Shown here: positions 1 through 8,600 of the stretch, in pieces | How the letters are laid out: each line of letters starts with the position of its first letter | How positions within the stretch are numbered: position 1 is the stretch's first letter | NCBI RefSeq assembly: GCF_000385925.1 | Contig: NC_021175.1 | Span: forward strand, 813,501 to 877,500 | Length of the DNA stretch: 64,000 nucleotides | From: Streptococcus cristatus AS 1.3089 | GTDB lineage: Bacteria > Bacillota > Bacilli > Lactobacillales > Streptococcaceae | Direction: 5' to 3' | The notes under the pieces: generated by a model | Database searches by the model: none | Told to the model about the DNA's origin: nothing | Seen by the model: the letters and a program-made list of their open reading frames with translations, nothing else | Program-made: the position numbers and the translations under genes

Positions 1-215
1 CTGAGGTTGTCGATAGTTTTGAAGTACAGACGATTGCCTATAAGCAATCAATCAAACAGCAGATCCAGTTTAATGAAAAATATATCAATGATGCTAATGA
101 GGAGATTATAGCGTGTCAAAATAGGATCAATGAACTGCAGCAACAAATTCTTGCTAAGGAAGAACAAGCTGCTAAACTGAAGGATCTTTATTTCAAAATT
201 GATGAGGTGAGCTAA
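1..215 (+). CDS. C-terminal end of an element-encoded coiled-coil protein (5' truncated by window)
   Basis: An open frame with codons from base 3 runs to a TAA at 213-215, giving about 70 residues with no start codon needed inside the window. The visible part is rich in Glu, Gln, Lys and Ile (for example NELQQQILAKEEQAAKLKDLY) with heptad-like spacing, so it is probably a coiled coil. It ends one base before the ATG of the PcfB-like gene, so the two are likely co-transcribed. The family cannot be identified from this fragment; a conjugation-related protein is the likely context. Confidence 0.6.
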   Translation, partial: EVVDSFEVQTIAYKQSIKQQIQFNEKYINDANEEIIACQNRINELQQQILAKEEQAAKLKDLYFKIDEVS

Positions 216-216
216 A

Positions 217-765
217 ATGGAACAAGAACAAGTGGTAGCCCAGTTAGGACGGGCAACTCTTGTGACAGGAGAGGTGCTTTTAAAGGGTCTCTTCCTGGTA
301 TGCTCTAAAGCAGTGGAGATCTACCAGTTCAAAGGTGAAAATACCCACTTTACCGGTGAGGCAGACTGGAATAAATTCATGGCAACAGCGGATACCAAAG
401 AAGTCCAGCAATTACTACAAAATGAAGTCAATCTCGAGGCGGTTCGCAAAGAACTCGGCCAATACGGGATTGGCTTTTCTTTTTATACCCACCCGGACGG
501 TAAGACAACCCTTGCTTTCAACGCAAAAGACAAGGGGGTAGTGGAGCAAGCTTTTAAGGATGTCCTAGAAGGCATCACAAGAGATCCAAAAGGCTTCAAT
601 GAGCGGAACCTTAAAAACGGGAAAACCAGCTCATTTGAAGAGAAAATGAAGCATTTTAAAGCGGTGGAACAAGAGAAAATTCGTTCTCTGCAGGTGAAGA
701 TTCATACCAAGGAATTTGTCCTTCCAGAAAACATTGAACCCCATATTGGAGGAAAAGTGAAGTGA
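217..765 (+). CDS. PcfB-like conjugation protein (DUF3801)
   Basis: A 182-residue soluble protein directly upstream of, and overlapping by 4 bases, the coupling-protein gene. The N-terminus (QVVAQLGRATLVTGEVLLKG) and the position immediately before a VirD4-type ATPase match the PcfB/DUF3801 family of Gram-positive conjugative plasmids and elements, in which the partner gene is pcfC. The family's role is not well defined; it is associated with the relaxosome and coupling-protein complex. The ribosome binding site is GAGGTGAG at about 204-211. The family call comes from sequence character and context and is not based on a database search. Confidence 0.7.
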   Translation: MEQEQVVAQLGRATLVTGEVLLKGLFLVCSKAVEIYQFKGENTHFTGEADWNKFMATADTKEVQQLLQNEVNLEAVRKELGQYGIGFSFYTHPDGKTTLAFNAKDKGVVEQAFKDVLEGITRDPKGFNERNLKNGKTSSFEEKMKHFKAVEQEKIRSLQVKIHTKEFVLPENIEPHIGGKVK

Positions 766-2597
766 TTACAGAAAAGAAGAAACGGCGATTTAGACCGTAT
801 TTGTTATTAGGAATTGGATTATTCTATCTTTTTCATTGGCTGTTTAAACTGTGGCTGTTAGCACCAGATACAGATTCAGTAACGGATGTATTTGGTCTTG
901 GAAAGCTTAACTGGATGAGCGATCATTTAGGAGATAAAGCCTGGTTTGATTTTCAATTCACTCCAGGTTCTTTGTTGGCCGGTCTAGGTGGTTTTTTGAT
1001 TGCTTTTCTACTGTATTTGAGGGTATCTGATACAGGCACGTACAGGTATGGGGAGGAGCATGGGTCGGCACGTTTTGCGACGAAAGACGAATTGATGCGC
1101 TTCCGAGACGCAGAGCCTGAAAAGAATATGATCTTTACACAGAATAGCCAGATGGGACTATTTAATAGCCGCTTGAGCTATGAAAATCAGATTAATAAGA
1201 ATGTCTTAGTTTATGGAGGTACCGGGGATTCAAAGACTCGAAGCGCTGTTAAACCGAATATTTTACAAGGGAACTCTAGCTTTGTGACGACAGATACCAA
1301 AGGGATTTTGATTCATGAAACGGGAAAATCCCTTGTAGAAAAAGGATATAAGATAAAAATCTTTGATTTAATTACTTTCCTGAATTCAGACGGCTTTAAT
1401 GTATTCAAATATATCCATAATGAAATGGATATAGACCGAGTATCAGAGGCCATTACAGAGTCGCTAAACAGAAATGGTCATGAAAGTGATCCTTTCTGGC
1501 CGGCGGCCAATAAGCTTCTGATGCGTTCTTTAATCAGCTATCTCTATTTTGATAGCCAGTTAGATCACTATATGCCAAACCTGGGGCAGGTTACGGATAT
1601 GATTCGAGAATTGAGACGAAATCATCCGGACGCAGAGAGTCCGGTTGAATTGATGTTTGAAGATTTGGAAAGAAGATGGCCGGGGAATTATGCCTGCAGA
1701 CAATGGGCTTTATTTAATAAAAACTTTGACGGCCAGACACGAGCTTCCGTCTATGCTATTTTTGCGACCACTTTCTCGGTATTTGATCATGAACAGCTGA
1801 GAAAGATTATTGAAAAAGACACGCTGGAGATTGAAAAATGGAATATAGAAAAGACTGCTGTTTTCATTCATATTCCAGAAGTAGATCCTGCCTACCAGTT
1901 CTTGTCAGCGTTGCTATTTAGTACACTCTTTGATGTGATGATGAAGACTGCAGATGCCATCTTGCTAGGTGAGCATCCAACAAAGACTAAGAAAGACTTA
2001 TTACATGTCCAGGTATGGGCGGATGAGTTTGGCCAGATTGGGAAGATTCCTAACTTACCACCGATCATCTCTGTTATTCGGTCACGGGAAATCTCTATTA
2101 AAATGATGGTTCAGTCTCAAAGTCAGATCGAAGTGTTGTACGGTAAAGAGAATACGAAAACGATTATCAATAACTGTGGAGCTATTCTCTATTTGGGGTC
2201 TAATGACTTAGATACGCTCAAGTATTTATCTGAGCGATCTGGTAAGCAGACTTTAAATGATCAGAACTATAGCGAGAGCAGGGGAAGAAATGGCAGCAGT
2301 TCCAAGCAGAGTTCCAAAATTGGTCGGGAATTGTTGACACCGCATGAGGTTGCCACAATTGGAACAACGGAAGCTCTACTCTTTTTAGCTAAGCAGAATG
2401 TTTTTCGGGATCAAAAATTTAATCTGGATACACATCCGAGAGCCTATCTGTTAAGCAATGGCCCAGATGATGAAAACTGGTATCGCTACAAGCGCTATCT
2501 GAGTGATATTGATGAGTGGAAAGACCAGGTTGGGGAAGAAAATGTTATTCGTCTTGGGATTGAGGAAGTCATGGATGCCCCTCTTAAAGTAAGTTAG
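762..2597 (+). CDS. VirD4/PcfC-type type IV coupling protein (conjugative ATPase)
   Basis: A 611-residue membrane ATPase that links the DNA-processing relaxosome to the type IV secretion channel. Two N-terminal membrane segments lie at about residues 12-33 and 70-87. The Walker A is GGTGDSKT (152-159) and the Walker B is in VWADEFGQIG (Asp421, Glu422). The start is GTG at 762, overlapping the preceding stop by 4 bases, with GGAGG upstream, which indicates translational coupling. Length and motifs fit the CD1115/PcfC group of Gram-positive T4CPs. The gene is intact. It makes this a self-transmissible or at least actively coupled element; the rest of the channel would lie to the left of the window. 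Confidence 0.95.
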   Translation: MITEKKKRRFRPYLLLGIGLFYLFHWLFKLWLLAPDTDSVTDVFGLGKLNWMSDHLGDKAWFDFQFTPGSLLAGLGGFLIAFLLYLRVSDTGTYRYGEEHGSARFATKDELMRFRDAEPEKNMIFTQNSQMGLFNSRLSYENQINKNVLVYGGTGDSKTRSAVKPNILQGNSSFVTTDTKGILIHETGKSLVEKGYKIKIFDLITFLNSDGFNVFKYIHNEMDIDRVSEAITESLNRNGHESDPFWPAANKLLMRSLISYLYFDSQLDHYMPNLGQVTDMIRELRRNHPDAESPVELMFEDLERRWPGNYACRQWALFNKNFDGQTRASVYAIFATTFSVFDHEQLRKIIEKDTLEIEKWNIEKTAVFIHIPEVDPAYQFLSALLFSTLFDVMMKTADAILLGEHPTKTKKDLLHVQVWADEFGQIGKIPNLPPIISVIRSREISIKMMVQSQSQIEVLYGKENTKTIINNCGAILYLGSNDLDTLKYLSERSGKQTLNDQNYSESRGRNGSSSKQSSKIGRELLTPHEVATIGTTEALLFLAKQNVFRDQKFNLDTHPRAYLLSNGPDDENWYRYKRYLSDIDEWKDQVGEENVIRLGIEEVMDAPLKVS

Positions 2598-2614
2598 GAA
2601 AGAAAGGAAATCTA

Positions 2615-2860
2615 ATGGAATTTTATGACTCTTATTGCGTTTTAATTGCTATAAATTGGGATCAGTATGTGTGGCTGCATCAGGAAGGCGAAAAAATAAC
2701 CTGGCATGAAAATTTTGCTCATGCAGGTTTTTTTCGTGATTTTAATACAGCTAAAAGGGTAGCGGAAACTCATTTATTAGAAACTTTTGGAGCCATAGGC
2801 TTCTATAAGATTGTTGGTTTTTCTACAGATGAACTTGGATATATAGAAACTAAGAACTAG
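2615..2860 (+). CDS. Small hypothetical protein of the conjugative element
   Basis: An 81-residue protein 17 bases after the coupling protein, with a good ribosome binding site (GAAAGAAAGGAAA). It is rich in aromatic residues (Tyr, Trp, Phe) with no membrane segment and no motif I recognise. It is the last gene before a separate promoter at 2889, so it probably closes the pcfBC-like operon. Function unknown. Confidence 0.6.
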   Translation: MEFYDSYCVLIAINWDQYVWLHQEGEKITWHENFAHAGFFRDFNTAKRVAETHLLETFGAIGFYKIVGFSTDELGYIETKN

Positions 2861-2888
2861 AGAGCACAGTGTGTCTTGATATTTCTTA

Positions 2889-2897
2889 TGGTATAAT
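2889..2897 (+). promoter_or_regulatory. Extended -10 promoter
   Basis: TGGTATAAT fits the extended -10 consensus TGnTATAAT. No convincing -35 lies 17 bases upstream, as is common for extended -10 promoters. It sits 28 bases before the ATG at 2926 and would give the next gene its own transcript. Confidence 0.7.
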
Positions 2898-2925
2898 AAA
2901 GGCAAATACCAAAGGGAGATAACCC

Positions 2926-4011
2926 ATGGCAGTTAAAAAATTTTATGCCGTTGCTAAGACAAAAGATGGTCACAAAAGAGTAGTCAATGCATTTGAAGCC
3001 TTGAAGCTTGCAGATGATAATCCTTGGAACTATCCTACGGATAAAGCTAATGGCGTTTTCTACGATCTAGAAACTGAGCTAAAAGTAAGCCCTTCTCACG
3101 GTCGAACAAACCCGAAAACTAAAAAGCGTGGTCAGGCTTTCTTTCGCTATTTTACTGGAGAAGCTAGCCCATTAAAGGAACAAGCAGGTAGTTTCGCCTA
3201 TACGCCCGAATTAATTGCTTTCCTCTCTGCGTTTGAAGCGATTCAGAAGTTTCAAATCCAGGAAGACGAAACCGCAACTATGATTTTTCCAGAGCGGATT
3301 GCTAAGCTTCAAAGAATAAACTTTCCAGAGGGTGGTTATTCGATTCTAAAGTTTTATATGAAATTGGAGGAAACCTATCCTTACTCGGCTTACTATAGGT
3401 TTAATGGTGTTTTAGCGATTGAGTTTTATGTTTCTGGCAAACCAAGCCGATTAAAACGAGCAGAACTAGCTAGAAAAGGGATTCCCCTTTTTGAAGCTAA
3501 AGCCTTTTTCCCAAAGTGGATTCAGGACAGTTTTCCAGATGAGTTTGAAACTCCCAAAGAGCTAGCGAAGATTGCGGAAGAAATTAGAGTTACTTATCAG
3601 GAAAGGGACTATAAACTCTTAGGTCGCTTCAAGAAAGCGCATTTGATAACACCAGACAATGAAAGGAAGTACCACACATTGAAAACGTATGAAGAACAGT
3701 GTCAGGAACTTGAGGCAGAGATTAAGCGGTTGGAAGCTTGCTTCAGTCAAAAAGACGCTAGGGTTAATCAACTGCGAGAAGAAATCAAGCAAGCAGAAAT
3801 CCGATTACGCCACTACTGCGAAAAGGAAGAATATTACAAGAAGCTGGAAAAGGATAATGAACTCCTGAAGCAAGAAAAGGCACAGCTCCGAACAGAACGT
3901 CAACAGCTAACAGAACAGTCGCGACATTTACGTGAAGAAAGAGATGCGGCTCAAGAAGAGACTAAGTCCTTGCGTAGTCGCTCTTTCTGGCAACGGCTTT
4001 TCAATAAATAG
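2926..4011 (+). CDS. Hypothetical element protein with C-terminal coiled coil
   Basis: A 361-residue protein with its own extended -10 promoter and its own terminator, so it is a monocistronic unit inside the conjugative element. Residues 1-230 look globular, with a basic N-terminus (MAVKKFYAVAKTKDGHKRVV). From about residue 245 to 350 there is a long charged coiled coil (ETKSLRSR, KDNELLKQEKAQL). The globular part includes FYDLETELK and RGQAFFRYFTGE, which I do not recognise. No transmembrane segment is seen. It may be a cargo or regulatory gene; the function is unknown. Confidence 0.7.
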   Translation: MAVKKFYAVAKTKDGHKRVVNAFEALKLADDNPWNYPTDKANGVFYDLETELKVSPSHGRTNPKTKKRGQAFFRYFTGEASPLKEQAGSFAYTPELIAFLSAFEAIQKFQIQEDETATMIFPERIAKLQRINFPEGGYSILKFYMKLEETYPYSAYYRFNGVLAIEFYVSGKPSRLKRAELARKGIPLFEAKAFFPKWIQDSFPDEFETPKELAKIAEEIRVTYQERDYKLLGRFKKAHLITPDNERKYHTLKTYEEQCQELEAEIKRLEACFSQKDARVNQLREEIKQAEIRLRHYCEKEEYYKKLEKDNELLKQEKAQLRTERQQLTEQSRHLREERDAAQEETKSLRSRSFWQRLFNK

Positions 4012-4021
4012 TAACCTAATC

Positions 4022-4051
4022 AAACAGTTCTGAACCAAGGACTGTTTTTTT
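4022..4051 (+). terminator. Rho-independent terminator
   Basis: The arms AAACAGTTC and GGACTGTTT pair around an AACCAA-type loop and are followed by a run of T (4045-4051). It closes the 361-residue gene and separates it from the next operon. Confidence 0.8.
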
Positions 4052-4068
4052 GATGGAAAGGATAAAAC

Positions 4069-4296
4069 ATGAATTTAGAAGAACTCAAGACAAGACGAGA
4101 TGAACTCATTGAAGATAATGAGTGGATGGATAATTTGATTAAGGCAAAAGAGGAAGAGTTGTGGGAGATGAAAGTCAGAACAATTGTAGCTTCTGAGCTA
4201 GCGAGATCGGCATTGGAATCGGCTGTACGTTCTGCAGGGATTGTAGATACCTTTTATGGCCCGGATAATGGAAAGAAAGGAAAGGAAATAGAATGA
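4069..4296 (+). CDS. Small helical hypothetical protein
   Basis: A 75-residue, charged and probably all-helical protein (MNLEELKTRRDELIEDNEWM) with ribosome binding site GGAAAGGA. Its stop overlaps the next start (ATGA, 4293-4296), so it is translationally coupled to the 451-residue gene. No known family recognised. No promoter is obvious between the terminator at 4051 and the ATG, so its transcription signal is unclear. Confidence 0.6.
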   Translation: MNLEELKTRRDELIEDNEWMDNLIKAKEEELWEMKVRTIVASELARSALESAVRSAGIVDTFYGPDNGKKGKEIE

Positions 4297-5648
4297 ATAC
4301 ATTGCCACAAAAACAATTCAAACGGATGAAGCGTGAAGTTGAGGAAGAGACAGCGCTAGGGGTCGGTTATTTCGAAGGGATTTTAGAACATATTCCCTCT
4401 TATCCACTATCTGAAGCAGTAAAAGAGCTGTCTTTAAATGGCTGGATTACACCGAAGACAGCTATAGTTGATGTCCAAAATATGTTAGTGACCGAATCAA
4501 TAAAACGGATGAATTACCAGGACTTCAAAGGAGTTGCTCCCTACTTATTTTCCTACCCTAGAGAGCAACGGGAGAAGGATTTATTGGTTCGACCAGTAGA
4601 GATCTCCAGGGAGTATTTTGAGGAGTTAAAAGCTAATGCGGAAGAGCTGTTTCACTTGAAGCAAGATCTGGTGCAGGTGCATGATAGGCTGGATGCCAAG
4701 ATTCAGGAATTGGAAACAGACCGGCTGCCAAATGGTGATCAAGTTATTGGTCTTGACCTGGATGCTGAGGAGGCATTATTACTACGGACTCCTGAAAATG
4801 CTCAGGTTGAAGAATGGGAGGTTCGCAAGGACGGTTTGATTACTGATTATCGCTCTGCCCTTCCGGAATTCGGCCAGATTATGGAGGCTTTGTTTGAAAT
4901 GAATAATCCGGATATTGACACCATTCTTTATGAAGAAGTGATCAACTATTCTAAACGAACTTGGCCAGACTCTGATCCGATACAATTTTCAGAAGGTATT
5001 AAGGAAATGTTGAATCAGGAAGCTCAACTCGATTCATCTTTTTACCACATCGCACAGTTTGAAACGTTGAATCAAGCCTATGTCTATGGATCGACGTCAC
5101 CTCTTTTTCAGGAACATTTCCCTAGCTATTCAGACTTTGTTATGGACTATATTAACGATCGGGAGCAATATGAATTCTTCGACTATCGGTCAGAAGCTGT
5201 ATCTCTGGCTCGAGATATTCTAGAGCCTCGATTAGATGATATTAACCAGGTTTTAGGTGCCAAGAATCAGGAAATAATCATTCAAAAGGTAAATGGCTAT
5301 TCGCAAGGTGAAAGCTGGGATCTAGCTTATTTGCGGGATACAAAGGCTGAAGATCGAGAAGAGGTTCGGTTCTATCTTGAAAATGAAATCGGGGCTTGGT
5401 ATAGGGGAAGTTTGACAGAATTAGCTGTTATCCAATTTGAGGATATTGATCTGGAGAAGGGGTTCAATGGCCACCAGGAAGCTGTCTATCATATTGATGA
5501 TAGCTTGCTGCTCCATGATAAACTAAAACAAGCCAAACTCCAGATACCTGATTTAGAGCGTTTTGTAGAAGCAGCAGAAGTTGAGAAACAGCTTAACCAG
5601 ACTCAGGAATTAGCAGCGGAAAAAGAATCGTCTGGACTTTCATTGTAG
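4293..5648 (+). CDS. Hypothetical element protein, acidic, 451 residues
   Basis: An acidic soluble protein coupled by 4-base overlap to the small gene upstream and 12 bases before the giant polyvalent gene. It has no membrane segments and no motif I recognise. A stretch near residues 145-190 (PNGDQVIGLDLDAEEALLL, VRKDGLITDYRSALP) looks like a compact domain, and the C-terminus is helical. The context between a coiled-coil gene and a toprim/ArdC-like gene suggests a role in early transfer or establishment. That role is inferred from neighbours only. Confidence 0.65.
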   Translation: MNTLPQKQFKRMKREVEEETALGVGYFEGILEHIPSYPLSEAVKELSLNGWITPKTAIVDVQNMLVTESIKRMNYQDFKGVAPYLFSYPREQREKDLLVRPVEISREYFEELKANAEELFHLKQDLVQVHDRLDAKIQELETDRLPNGDQVIGLDLDAEEALLLRTPENAQVEEWEVRKDGLITDYRSALPEFGQIMEALFEMNNPDIDTILYEEVINYSKRTWPDSDPIQFSEGIKEMLNQEAQLDSSFYHIAQFETLNQAYVYGSTSPLFQEHFPSYSDFVMDYINDREQYEFFDYRSEAVSLARDILEPRLDDINQVLGAKNQEIIIQKVNGYSQGESWDLAYLRDTKAEDREEVRFYLENEIGAWYRGSLTELAVIQFEDIDLEKGFNGHQEAVYHIDDSLLLHDKLKQAKLQIPDLERFVEAAEVEKQLNQTQELAAEKESSGLSL

Positions 5649-5660
5649 AGGAGGCAAGAG

Positions 5661-8600
5661 ATGGCATTAACTAAAGAAACAGCTAAAAATCTATCTATCA
5701 TTTCTGTTGCGGAACAGTTGGGAATGGAGCTAAAACGCACGGGATCATATAGCTATACGTGGACAGAGCATGATTCGTTTGTAATCGATGCAAGGAAGAA
5801 TGACTTTCATTGGAATTCTCGATCAGAATTTGGAGATGTGATTCAGCTAGTTCAAACTATCCAGGAGGTTACTTACAAGGAAGCGATGCACTTCTTGGAA
5901 ACAGGAGAATTTAAGAAAGTGGATTTGGCTGCTCAGATAGGTCCCAAAGAGCCTTTTCGCTATAGCCTAGAAAGATATGAGCATCCAGATTTCAAGGCTT
6001 CCAGAAGCTATCTGAGGGACCAGAGAGGTCTTTCAGATGATACGATTGATTTCTTTTTAAGTCAGGGTAGCATGACGGAAGCTACTCGGAAAAAGGGAGA
6101 TTATTTTGAGCCCGTGATTGTCTTTAAGTATAAGGATAACACGGGCTTTTTAGCTGGAGCGAGTCTTCAGGGAGTGGTGGAAAACCGGGTTCACTATCCG
6201 GAACGTGGCCGTCTGAAACAAATTATGAGAAACTCAGACGGGCAACTGGGCTTTTCAGTGGATATTGGAAAGCCAAAGCGTTTGGTCTTTGCGGAAGCTC
6301 CAATTGATCTAATGAGCTATTATGAACTTCATAAAGATAACCTTCAAGATGTCCGACTAGTTGCTATGGATGGTGTTAAAGAAGGGATTATTAGTAGGCG
6401 CTTCATGGAGCTTTATGCGGAAATGAACGGTAAAGCCTACCAAGTAGATCAGAATACTGTAAAAGCTCTAGAAACTGTCGTCAACACAACGGATTATTTC
6501 AAAGACGGCCAGCATCAGGATATGATTACGCTTGCTGTAGATAATGATGCTGCAGGGCAGAATTTTATCACTCGCTTACAAGAAAAGGGCATTCCGGTAC
6601 AGATTGCCATTCCACCTATTATCCAGATTGACCAGGAAAAGGAAGATTGGAATGATTTTCTGAAGCGAGGAAATGAGGCTCCTAATGAGCTGGTGCATCT
6701 TTACAGCGCAGACGAAGAGTCCTGGCATTACCAGGGCTATTTTTCAAAAGAAATAGCTCTCGTAAAAGCACAAGAGCTAACTGCAGATGATGTAAAAGCC
6801 TTTGTCTCAGCTAAGCAGCTGACGAAGGAAGAAGTCCATCAGGAATATACAAGGATTGTCAATCAAGAGAAAGAAAGGGGAAATAGTATGTCGGAAGTAC
6901 ACGAAGCTAGGGCTGAGTATAAATCAGAACGCCTAGAAGCTATTCAAGATAAAGTTGATGAACTAGTGATTCAACCAGAAACTCAGGCTTTAATTGATTC
7001 TGGAGAGGTCAAGCAGTGGGCTAAGCAGCCAAATATCTACTTCGTAAAAGGGCTACGTCGAGTTGCTTTGGAATTGAGCGAGGAAGGGAGATTTGAACTA
7101 TCTCCTAAATATCGCCCTAATACGGATGAAGAAAAAGAAGTGGTGAATCAGTTGTTAGATAGACAGTCTGTGAAAGAAAAAGGAGTATCGGAAGAAATTC
7201 CTCAGACAATAAATGTCTGGTATTCAACTGGCGAAAATGCTGTTTTATCAAATTTAACACCCAGTCCCTTAATTATCAATAATTTTCGCTTTGAAAGTGT
7301 AGAACATGCGTATCAAGCATTAAAGTCTAAAGGTTTTACAGAAGAAGCACTTTCTTGGGCAGAATCGCAACGTTCAGCTTTTAAGGCAGGAAGAAAGGTT
7401 CAGTCAGTGCATCAGCTTGGACCAACGAATCAATCAAATAGTATTAGATTAATGGAATCTCTTTTAGTTGAACGTTATAGACAAGATGCAGCGTTTAGGC
7501 AAGCACTTAGTCAAACAAAAGATTATCAGATCACTCATAGTCAAGATAATGGAATTTGGAAGACAGAGTTTCCAAGACTCTTAATGAAAGTAAGGGATAC
7601 TGAATCCAGAACCCCAGATACCAGTGATCTATCTCCAGAAGATGCGGAATGGCTGAAGCAGAACTGGGATAATATCAGCTTTTCAGTAGAGCCTAAAAAA
7701 CAGATGGTTATTGATTCAGATAAAACAGTGACCTTTGAAAAACCTTCCAATCCTCTTGGAGATTCTAGTAGAGCACTGGAAGAAAATCAGAGCACAGAAA
7801 AAGCTCTTGGGAAGTCTCAAGAGCAAAATGTGAATTCAGAGTATCAAAAAAATGAGAGGACCAATGGTAGTCAGGGGTCTTTACAGCCCAAGGCTGAGGG
7901 CAGTCCCACACCCGTACCAGAAGTTGGTACCTTTGAACGCTCTGTTACCAGTCGTCCTACGTTATCCTCTCATTTATTATATTTTAGCATAAATGAAGAG
8001 TTTCAGTCAAGTAACGATGGCCACTATCATTCTATTTCCTCGCATGAATTAGCTAAATTGAATCGTCCAATTCGTAGTCAAACTATACAGAATGCAGCGC
8101 AGTATTATTTGGATGAATTGGCTAATTCTAAGGTTTATTATGTCACTCCTGATAAGACTGTTCAAGTGAATTTTGAAGAAAAGCACTTCATGCACTTAAC
8201 AGGGATTAAGCCCATTGGACCAGGGCAGACACCGGAAAAAACCTTGCGTGACTTTGCAGAAGGAAACGGACGCTTTGATAATATTCTTTTGGCCAACAAT
8301 GATGCAGCTTTTGACAAGCTCAAAGTGTTATCAGATCTTTCAGTCGCAACAGAAAGCACCTCCTTCTATTTTGATGATTTAACTGATCTTCGGCGTTATA
8401 ATGGCCGTTTTGACAGCCTCATCAAGTCTGATGATAAAGATATTATTTTGCTGTTTAAAGAGCTGGAAGAGGATAATTATATCCCAGTGTCAGTCTTTCA
8501 GTCCAGGACAAAACTGGTAAAAGAACTGGAGACAGTGGATAGAAACCCTATTCTTGGTGTTTACCGAGAACGGGATGGGCAAATAGAGCAGCTATCAATC

